Shown here: positions 1 through 5,645 of the stretch, one piece after another
Layout of the letters: every line of letters starts with the position of its first letter
Position numbering within the stretch: the stretch's first letter is position 1
Source: Chloroflexota bacterium
GTDB lineage: Bacteria; Chloroflexota; Anaerolineae; Anaerolineales; Villigracilaceae
Assembly (NCBI GenBank): GCA_021796315.1
Contig: JAJYOH010000284.1
Location: forward strand, 1-7,562
Direction: 5' to 3'
DNA length: 7,562 bases
Translations under genes and position numbers: made by a program
The notes under the pieces: generated by a model
Databases searched by the model: none
What the model saw: the letters and a program-made list of their open reading frames with translations, nothing else
Told to the model about the DNA's origin: nothing

Positions 1-157
1 AAATATTGAACACACATCCGGCAATTGCATGTGGAGCGGCCATGGTCACGATGGGCATTCCAACTGCCATTACGCGCGGATTGGGCGCAGTGGCTTGCGC
101 CATCCCACCATGAGTGCATGTGATCATAGAACCAGTAGTTAGTAGTGGGCCAGGCAT
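1..157 (-). CDS. PAAR-like spike tip protein, partial (3' end outside window)
   Basis: Reading the minus strand from the ATG at 157-155 gives 52 codons that stay open to the window edge. They begin MPGPLLTTGSMITC and end AGCVFNI. Features seen: a C14-x-H16-G-G motif, a G33-M-P segment, H43 and C48 in an AGC turn. This Cys/His pattern with short glycine-rich turns is typical of the PAAR-like tips of eCIS (Afp10-type), which by family knowledge form a small metal-binding cone capping the spike trimer. Metal binding through C14, H16, H43 and C48 is inferred. The start lies 6 bases after the spike gene stop, with no clear Shine-Dalgarno, so translation is probably coupled to the spike gene. PAAR-like proteins are usually around 100 residues, so roughly half is missing. 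Any C-terminal extension carrying a toxin would lie outside the window. Confidence 0.8.
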   Translation of the reverse strand, partial: MPGPLLTTGSMITCTHGGMAQATAPNPRVMAVGMPIVTMAAPHAIAGCVFNI

Positions 158-163
158 ATTGAT

Positions 164-715
164 TCACACAATCGTCAACGCACCGGCGTTGATATCCACA
201 GTCGGTCCCATCATGGTGATGATGGCGCCTTGACCATTGCTGATGGTGATACCAAGTTCATTGATCATGATCATTGCTCCGGCAGTGGACTTCAGCAGGA
301 AGCCGCCGGTCGGACCGGGCATGTCACTGATGGAGAGTGTGTTTTGCGCGGTGGTCTGCAAAACAATACTTGGGCTTGCCGGATTGCCAGCCAAAGCCAA
401 CACTGGCACTTCTGCGGCGCTTCCCCAAAATGAACCCGTCCAAATCGGGAAATCAGGATCGCCATGTTCGAACTCCATCCACACTCCCGCGCCGATCGGA
501 GGGACGATATACATCCCCATTTGGATTCCACCGACGGGTACGCATGGCATTGCCCAACTGGTTGGGATCGCGCTGGAAACATCCGGCACCATCGCTTGGA
601 TGCGTCCCATCTGCATCGGGTCGATGTTGTTGATCACCGTGCCGCGATATTTTCCGTAATATCGTTTGGCGATCTGAGTTTCTACGGCAAGGTTTGCCTG
701 AATATCTGCGGGCAT
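164..715 (-). CDS. gp5-like baseplate spike protein (OB-fold, Afp8 C-terminal half equivalent)
   Basis: A 183-aa protein. Residues about 19-100 form an OB-fold typical of phage baseplate V / gp5 / VgrG proteins: YYGKYRGTVINN near 19-30, then GRIQAMVPDV, then the hallmark VWMEFEHGDPDFPIW (78-92) and GSFWG. Residues about 136-183 are a short run of beta-strands with regular Gly and hydrophobic residues (GGFLLKSTAG, GITISNGQG, TVDINAGALTIV), as in the trimeric beta-prism of a puncturing spike. No lysozyme domain is present, unlike T4 gp5. The ATG at 715 is chosen because GGAGG sits 5 bases upstream at 721-725. An in-frame TTG at 727 would add four residues, but it overlaps that ribosome site. 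The gene follows the hub by a 15-base gap and precedes the PAAR tip by 6 bases, matching the physical order hub, spike, tip. In Afp/PVC this domain is fused to the hub. Confidence 0.93.
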   Translation of the reverse strand: MPADIQANLAVETQIAKRYYGKYRGTVINNIDPMQMGRIQAMVPDVSSAIPTSWAMPCVPVGGIQMGMYIVPPIGAGVWMEFEHGDPDFPIWTGSFWGSAAEVPVLALAGNPASPSIVLQTTAQNTLSISDMPGPTGGFLLKSTAGAMIMINELGITISNGQGAIITMMGPTVDINAGALTIV

Positions 716-720
716 GGATG

Positions 721-725
721 CCTCC
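721..725 (-). promoter_or_regulatory. Shine-Dalgarno GGAGG that decides the spike gene start
   Basis: The minus strand reads GGAGG here, with 5 bases before the ATG at 715-713. The alternative in-frame TTG (727-725) overlaps the motif and would have no ribosome site of its own, so the ATG is favoured. Confidence 0.7.
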
Positions 726-730
726 AACCA

Positions 731-1861
731 TTAAGCCGGGACCGCTGGCAATGTGGAAACCAAACCATTGCGCGCCAGCTTGAATTCCTGTTTGTATTCG
801 CCGCGTTTGATCTTGTGCTTGACTTCGGTCACATAGTAAAGACCGTCGAACGCCATGCCTGCGCCGCGCACGCCGACCAGTTGACGCGCTTTCAGAATTT
901 GTCCGTAACGCAGAACATCCAAAGAGCCTGAGCCAAAAACTGCATCAGATGATTTTGCTGCCTTTGTGAGTCCGATGATCGCGGCCTGGATCGGATTGAG
1001 GTTGGCGGTTTCAGAGATGAAGTCGATGTGCTTTGGAATTGGCGGGATCAGGCCGAGGGGCGGATTGAGCGGAGTGACATCCGGAACTGGAATCGGAATC
1101 GGCGCTTTGGAGATCGGTTCCTGGATCATCAAAACAGGCAGGCGCTTCTTTTCTGCATCGAGACTGAAGGTCAGCGATTCCACATTTGTAAAAGCATCCA
1201 TGTTCGTATTGAGGGCAGGCTGCGGCATGCCGACTTTTATTTCCGGCCCCCAATAGGCTGTGTTCGTGCCAGGTAATGGGCCGGGGTCAAGATAAAAAAC
1301 ATAACCAACGCGATCGGCCAGTGACTTGATGTACTCGAGGTCTTTGCCTTGTTGACGCGGAATTTCCTGAACCGGAATGGGCACATCGAGCAAGATGGAT
1401 GGAATGACCATCGGGATAATGCCGAGGAAAGAATATTTTGCGATGATCGTCAGAACGCGCGCTTCGGCAGGCATGGCTGGGAATGGAAAACCGCTGAAGT
1501 CAATCCAGTTCATCACGGCGGTCAGGTCTTCGCCGGTGATGGTCAGCGTTGTATGGCCTTTGTCGATGCCCGGCGACACTTCAACGTTCGTTATGACGCC
1601 GTCCATCAACACATTGGGAGTTCCGTTGATCGTTGCGATCAGGATGACGCGCATAAGCGGAGGCAGGCTTCCGCCGCCAGCCAATAACAAGAAAGTCTGA
1701 ATTGGTGAATGAGTGCTGATCGAAAAGGCCAATTGGAATCCACTGGCGCGGCCAGACGCAACGGTGATCTCCACATTGGTCAACGCGTCCAACGCCTCTT
1801 GCGGAACCGGGGCTGGCACACCCGGCCCGATCATCAAGGTGAGATTGATTCCCTTAATCAC
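731..1861 (-). CDS. gp27-like baseplate hub protein (phage late control D family, Afp8 N-terminal half equivalent)
   Basis: A 376-aa protein with no signal peptide or membrane segment. Its layout matches phage late-control-D / gp27 hub proteins. The N-terminal beta-rich part (about 30-120) contains MDGVITNVEVSP and HTTLTITGEDL. A middle segment, GKDLEYIKSLADRVGYVFYLD (172-192), is the typical helix-strand unit. The C-terminal strands include LYYVTEVKHKIKRGEYKQEF (341-360) followed by KLARNGL, a strongly conserved ending. By family knowledge it forms the trimeric hub joining tube and spike. An unusual Pro-rich stretch lies at about 254-276. The start is GTG at 1861, inside the last codons of the LysM gene (8-base overlap GTGATTAA), with a strong GGGAGGG at 1866-1872. 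The overlap suggests coupled translation of LysM protein and hub. In Afp8/Pvc8 hub and spike are one chain; here they are separate genes. Confidence 0.9.
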   Translation of the reverse strand: MIKGINLTLMIGPGVPAPVPQEALDALTNVEITVASGRASGFQLAFSISTHSPIQTFLLLAGGGSLPPLMRVILIATINGTPNVLMDGVITNVEVSPGIDKGHTTLTITGEDLTAVMNWIDFSGFPFPAMPAEARVLTIIAKYSFLGIIPMVIPSILLDVPIPVQEIPRQQGKDLEYIKSLADRVGYVFYLDPGPLPGTNTAYWGPEIKVGMPQPALNTNMDAFTNVESLTFSLDAEKKRLPVLMIQEPISKAPIPIPVPDVTPLNPPLGLIPPIPKHIDFISETANLNPIQAAIIGLTKAAKSSDAVFGSGSLDVLRYGQILKARQLVGVRGAGMAFDGLYYVTEVKHKIKRGEYKQEFKLARNGLVSTLPAVPA

Positions 1862-2213
1862 CCAGCCCTCCCGGAATTCCTTGCGGCAAGGTGATGCGTA
1901 ATTTGCGCCCGATCGTTTCAGTCAGTTCTTCTGGCTGCATGGCGCCATTCGAGTCACACAATTGCCAGAATAATTCGGGATCGCCGATCAAACGCGCAGC
2001 AAGATTATCAAGCCGGTCGCCTTGAGTGACGGTGTACTCTTGAAGCAAAGCAAATTGGTCCGGCGATGGTACAAAGCGTCGGCGCAGATAAACAACCTGA
2101 CCGTTGAGCGTTGTTAATATAGCCGTTTGAATGTTGCTATAACGACTGTTGGGCGGGAATGGATTGGACTTGACTACACCGAGTCCCAATAAACTTTGAA
2201 TCGGATCGCTCAT
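1854..2213 (-). CDS. LysM-domain baseplate protein (Afp7 C-terminal half equivalent)
   Basis: A 119-aa protein with a LysM-like module at about 59-110: EYTVTQGDRLDNLAARLIGD, then LFWQLCDSNG and a closing RKLRITLP. The preceding part (about 25-50, RYSNIQTAI then VVYLRRRFVPSP) is a conserved lead-in in phage-tail and eCIS LysM proteins. In contractile tails these modules act as baseplate adaptors between tube and hub and need not bind peptidoglycan, so a structural role is more likely than wall binding. The ATG at 2213 overlaps the tube protein stop (ATGA) and has GGAGG six bases upstream, so the start is secure. Its own stop lies inside the hub gene. In Afp7/Pvc7 a CIS-tube domain and a LysM domain share one chain; here the LysM part is independent. 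Confidence 0.88.
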   Translation of the reverse strand: MSDPIQSLLGLGVVKSNPFPPNSRYSNIQTAILTTLNGQVVYLRRRFVPSPDQFALLQEYTVTQGDRLDNLAARLIGDPELFWQLCDSNGAMQPEELTETIGRKLRITLPQGIPGGLGD

Positions 2214-2869
2214 GGAATACCTCCGATCCCCAGGTTCGATAATGTGCCGCCTTGACTCATGGCGGCTAATACTTCCTTTTGTTGTTGATAGATCATGAAC
2301 AGGCTGCCGCCTTTTTGAGCGAAACCCAAATCATCCACACTCAAGACACGCATTCCCAAACTGACTTTGGCCCGAATGGGATTCAACGCGGTGTCGAAAG
2401 CTTCCTCGGTGATGCTGAATTCCGTCAGCCGCACAGGCAGGATGCGGTTCTTGCTCCAGATGAAAAGCGGAAGAGGCGCCTGCATGGGCGCGATCTCCAA
2501 CGTGCCCGATTGCTCCATGGAATTATTGGCTTGCAATTGTGCGCTGGTCGGATAAACGATCAACTCCAACGCGGCCAACTGCGGATGAAGACCCACTTGT
2601 GTGACGGTTGAGTCGCCCATCTCCAATTGGTCCGTCGCGTCGATCTCCGCCTCCAGCTTGATCGTTTCAACTGGCGGCCCTTTCAGCCTTACAACTTCTG
2701 TCCGGTCACCACCTTCTGATGCAGTCGGCACAGTCTTGGGCTGAAGCGTTCGCGTCAACGTATCCGGGTTGTATTGCAGAACGATAATACGCTGGATTGT
2801 CCAGGCATCGGGATCGATCAAAACGATGCCGCCTTTGAGAGTGCGAGGAGAACCGGGGAATGTCGACAT
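2210..2869 (-). CDS. CIS tube-type baseplate adaptor protein (Afp7 N-terminal half equivalent)
   Basis: A 219-aa protein resembling the contractile-injection-system tube protein family (CIS_tube). Motifs seen: VLQYNPDTLTRTLQP (30-44), PPVETIKLEAEIDATDQLE (65-83) and a C-terminal core EFSITEEAFDTALNPIRAKV (150-169) continuing SLGMRVLSV. By family knowledge such proteins are tube-like subunits at the base of the inner tube that adapt its symmetry to the trimeric hub. The position directly before the LysM and hub genes supports this. The C-terminal tail (about 185-219) is Gly/Ser/Gln-rich and probably flexible. The ATG at 2869 is preceded by AGAAAGG four bases upstream, which itself abuts a hairpin. 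It is the only structural gene in the window that does not touch its upstream neighbour (47-base gap), so its expression may be set separately from the effector gene before it. Confidence 0.9.
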   Translation of the reverse strand: MSTFPGSPRTLKGGIVLIDPDAWTIQRIIVLQYNPDTLTRTLQPKTVPTASEGGDRTEVVRLKGPPVETIKLEAEIDATDQLEMGDSTVTQVGLHPQLAALELIVYPTSAQLQANNSMEQSGTLEIAPMQAPLPLFIWSKNRILPVRLTEFSITEEAFDTALNPIRAKVSLGMRVLSVDDLGFAQKGGSLFMIYQQQKEVLAAMSQGGTLSNLGIGGIP

Positions 2870-2879
2870 AAAACCTTTC

Positions 2880-2919
2880 TAGGCACAACTACGAATGGAA
2901 ATCAAGTTGTTTGTGCCTA
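2880..2919 (-). repeat. Inverted repeat / hairpin between effector and tube adaptor genes
   Basis: In the minus-strand RNA, UAGGCACAA (2919-2911) pairs with UUGUGCCUA (2888-2880), nine perfect base pairs. An inner ACAACU/AGUUGU set of bases can alternatively extend the stem past a short bulge. The 5' arm contains the UAG stop of the 802-aa gene. The 3' arm ends at the first base of the AGAAAGG ribosome site of the tube adaptor gene. No U-tract follows, so it does not look like an intrinsic terminator. An mRNA-stability, processing or translation-control element is inferred. Confidence 0.6.
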
Positions 2920-5325
2920 AGTCACTTTTATCTGGATCGTATCGTCATAAATGCGCGTGACCTTTGTATCGGGATCGTCCAGCTGGAATTTCATGTGGAA
3001 TGATCCGTTATTGTTAAAGTTGAAACTGAATGGAGCAGGTAACTTTGTTTGCGGAATATTGCCTGACCGTGAGTAAACAGGGCGAGAATCGCTATAACTC
3101 TTTTTGAAGCCGCCGACAGGGGCAATGAATTCGAACCCGGCGCTCAACAACGGCGGTGTGAACGGCGCAGGTCTTGGATTATTTTCTTCTAAAATGAAGA
3201 GCGCATCGACCTTGTAAGGAAGCGAAGCGGCTCCAGGTGATGATGCCTGATAAATTGGCAGATCGTTCGAGACGCGTTCATGCACTTTGGCGTTTTCTGA
3301 ATAAATGTATTTTGCAAGTCTTGGCACTTCCTGTGTAACATCGATGCCGATTTCATCGGACGTCCATGCCTTACTGCCCAATACATTCGTCAGCGTGGTG
3401 GACTCCCAGCCTGCGTTGTTTTCCTTCGCAAACTGGGCATAATGCTGTCGCCGTGTCTCATCGTCAACGTCGCCGATGTAGCCGTACAGTCCGGCAAGCA
3501 GCGACTCGACGCGGGCATCTTCGGCGCCCTGATTTTTCCAGGAGGGGCAGATATGGAAATCACCTGTGAAATACCAGTAGGTCGCGTACTTGTCGCAGCG
3601 CCCGCCGCCGCCAGGTTCACACTCAAAATCGATCGGCGACTTGAGCTTGTTGGCCAGGCGGTCAACTGCCTTCTTCGCCTTGTCAACATCTCCTTGAGTT
3701 GCGCCGCCCAAATACGTGACAGTTGTGGACGATGGTTTAAGTGTGCTCGGGTTCAGGGCATCGAGAGTTACTTGCAGGTTGCGATTCCAGCGTTGCGCCA
3801 GCGCAACAGCTTTTTGGAGCAGATCCCACCAATCCCTGGGACAATCTTCCTGGGTGTCTTTTGGAGCAGTGGAGGTAACCACCTTTCCGGTTCCCAATTG
3901 CTGGACAAACAACCCGTAGGACTCGGCGTTTGTCAGCGCATCGGCAGTGGAAAGCATCACCAACAGGCGGTCGGACTGATAAGCCCGGTCTGTGATATGA
4001 GCGCCTCCCACCTGCGTGTGCGCCATTTCGTGGATGACCGCCTCCGCCTGCCAGAGCGCATTGTTGTTAAAGTAATTTGAACAAAAGACAACCATCTCGA
4101 AATCGTTGCCTACATATGCACCCGCATCATTACATTCCTTATCCCATACTCCATGGCATTCGATTCGTAGTGTTTTGAGGCCGCTCATGTCCTTGCGGAT
4201 GTGATCAAGGCGCGCTCGAATATGCTTGACCACATCGTCTGCCTTGCTGTGAAAATGCAGGTCTAACGCACTGGCTACATCGGCGTTTTTCGAATCGGCG
4301 GGAGACTTGATATATGCGTCCAGCCGGCTGACAGTTGTATCGAGCCATCCTATGCCAGTCACAGACGCCTGATATATTTTTTGAAATTGGTCCGGCGAAC
4401 ATGAACCCGTGACCTCGGTGGTTACCGTGGTCTCAGCCTTCGTCTTGGGATCAGTGGTTGTATTCTCAACCCTCCATACGCGCGCATTCTTGATTCGACG
4501 CAAGGCGTCAAGTTCATTGCTCTTGTCGCTTTCGCTGATGTTGATCAGGAAGTTTTCAATATAGTCGCGATTCTCCAAGTCCAAAGCCCTGACGGTGTCG
4601 CGCAAATCATCATCCGATAACCCCTTGAATATTCCCAATATCTGATGTGTGTCTTTCGTCGCGACATCATTTTTTTTCAACAGTTGTTTGATGGTGGGCA
4701 ACTCGGGACTGACCTTTCTTTGCAGCGCCAGAGAATCTCCCCCAGGAAGCGCGACGTTTGTAGCAGGCAATGGTTGGGACGAGGACGAATTCATGACCGC
4801 ATTTGCCATGGATTCGCTTTCCTGTTCTGCCGGACTCAGAGCATCGCCAACAACCAACTGAAAAAAATTCGACGAACTTGTTCCATGCCGGGTTTGTTGG
4901 ATCGTGTGAGTCAATTCGTGGGCGATGAGCCTTTGTCCATCGCGCGAGTATGGCGCGTATTGTCCCGCCGCAAATACTATATTTTGCCCGACCGTATAAG
5001 CCAGGGCATTAACAGCGCGTGCAGACTCACTGGCGCGATCATCAACATGGACGCGCACCCGGCTAAAGTCATGGCCGAAGCGCGGTTCCATAAAAGCACG
5101 CGTTGCCGCATTCAAAGATTGACCCGGTGAACGCAGCACATCATGGACGATTGCAGGAGCAGCACCCGGCGCTTGTGTCCCAGTGGCGAATCGCTGAACG
5201 AGCCCCAGCCTTTTCTTGCGGCAGTCATCGCATTCTGTCGTGGCGGTGCAACGCTGCAAAAAATTGCTGTGTAAAATTACTGGCTTCAACGCAGGGATAG
5301 CCTGAGTCTGAATAGACGCCTTCAT
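2917..5325 (-). CDS. eCIS-core (DUF4157) protein with aspzincin-like M35 metallopeptidase region; probable eCIS cargo/effector
   Basis: An 802-aa protein without signal peptide or membrane helix. Seen in order: a Cys cluster at C26, C32, C35 followed by RKKR and LVQRF; a DUF4157 domain at about 64-145 (RSPGQSLNAATRAFMEPRFG, HDFSRVRVH, ending AHELTHTIQQ with HELTH 136-140); a helical linker about 205-285; and a zinc-peptidase domain at about 320-480 with HEMAH at 432-436, T445-D446 downstream and NAESY at 466-470. That combination fits the aspzincin (M35, deuterolysin / Lys-specific endopeptidase) pattern, where the third metal ligand is Asp. Residues about 500-650 look like a second, degenerate copy; about 700-802 is a beta-rich tail of unknown role. 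DUF4157 is a known marker of eCIS-associated toxins, so delivery and proteolysis of a target are inferred, not shown. The ATG at 5325 overlaps the previous stop (ATGA), with GAGAGG six bases upstream. M35 membership is a motif-level call. Confidence 0.88.
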   Translation of the reverse strand: MKASIQTQAIPALKPVILHSNFLQRCTATTECDDCRKKRLGLVQRFATGTQAPGAAPAIVHDVLRSPGQSLNAATRAFMEPRFGHDFSRVRVHVDDRASESARAVNALAYTVGQNIVFAAGQYAPYSRDGQRLIAHELTHTIQQTRHGTSSSNFFQLVVGDALSPAEQESESMANAVMNSSSSQPLPATNVALPGGDSLALQRKVSPELPTIKQLLKKNDVATKDTHQILGIFKGLSDDDLRDTVRALDLENRDYIENFLINISESDKSNELDALRRIKNARVWRVENTTTDPKTKAETTVTTEVTGSCSPDQFQKIYQASVTGIGWLDTTVSRLDAYIKSPADSKNADVASALDLHFHSKADDVVKHIRARLDHIRKDMSGLKTLRIECHGVWDKECNDAGAYVGNDFEMVVFCSNYFNNNALWQAEAVIHEMAHTQVGGAHITDRAYQSDRLLVMLSTADALTNAESYGLFVQQLGTGKVVTSTAPKDTQEDCPRDWWDLLQKAVALAQRWNRNLQVTLDALNPSTLKPSSTTVTYLGGATQGDVDKAKKAVDRLANKLKSPIDFECEPGGGGRCDKYATYWYFTGDFHICPSWKNQGAEDARVESLLAGLYGYIGDVDDETRRQHYAQFAKENNAGWESTTLTNVLGSKAWTSDEIGIDVTQEVPRLAKYIYSENAKVHERVSNDLPIYQASSPGAASLPYKVDALFILEENNPRPAPFTPPLLSAGFEFIAPVGGFKKSYSDSRPVYSRSGNIPQTKLPAPFSFNFNNNGSFHMKFQLDDPDTKVTRIYDDTIQIKVT

Positions 5326-5645
5326 CTCCGGCCTCTCGCGTCGCCCGTATTCAAACTTCCATGCACGGCTTTTGCAACCTGCACGCCAATTAGGGTCGGT
5401 CTTGCATTGGATGGAACAAAGATTCGTCCAGCATTAAGCAGGGGGACATGCGTCTCCCTGGTTGATGAGATGTCAACTTCATTGTTTTCGAACAATTGAC
5501 TTAGTTCATGCGTGAGCGCATCGCCGATGATGTAACGGTCGGCAACGGGAAAACCATGCAGGACCAGCTCATCGATCTGCACCTCGAGACTTCGGACATC
5601 CCGCTTCATCTTCCGGACGTTGGCCGCACGCCGTTCCCTCCTCAT
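5322..5645 (-). CDS. small conserved-looking eCIS-associated protein of unknown function
   Basis: A 107-aa protein that I cannot assign to a named family. It has a very basic N-terminus (MRRERRAANVRKMKRDVR), then VQIDELVLHGF at 22-32 and DRYIIGDALTHELSQLF at 36-52, probably an amphipathic helix pair. A mid-region follows, and a second helix-like block IGVQVAKAVHGSL at 86-98. Similar small proteins with an IxxLVLHGF-like motif next to the ATPase occur in eCIS and phage-tail-like clusters, from memory and without verification. It is translationally locked between its neighbours: its ATG overlaps the ATPase stop and its stop overlaps the effector start, both as ATGA. That suggests a partner or chaperone role for the ATPase or the cargo, which is inference only. 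An internal Met at codon 13 (5609) is a possible alternative start that would remove most of the basic segment. Confidence 0.8.
   Translation of the reverse strand: MRRERRAANVRKMKRDVRSLEVQIDELVLHGFPVADRYIIGDALTHELSQLFENNEVDISSTRETHVPLLNAGRIFVPSNARPTLIGVQVAKAVHGSLNTGDARGRR

Noticed and set aside
237..659. Plus-strand open frame of 140 codons opposite the spike gene
   Set aside because: It lies inside the gp5-like gene, whose OB-fold motifs are clear; the plus-strand product has no recognisable features.
725..727. TTG start for the spike gene
   Set aside because: It overlaps the GGAGG that serves the ATG at 715, and it has no ribosome site of its own.
453..731. Minus-strand frame starting with the ATG at 731 that overlaps the hub stop codon (TAATG)
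   Set aside because: The overlap looks like coupling, but the product is unstructured-looking and runs out of frame through the conserved OB-fold of the spike gene. The GGAGG site fits the spike ATG at 715.
2880..2919. Intrinsic terminator after the effector gene
   Set aside because: The hairpin is present, but the following bases are GAAAGGUUUUAUG, a ribosome site and start codon, without a proper U-tract. The operon evidently continues.
3442..4080. Long plus-strand open frame (212 codons) opposite the effector gene
   Set aside because: It is antisense to a strongly supported coding region with peptidase motifs and shows no recognisable domain, so it is a shadow of the minus-strand frame.
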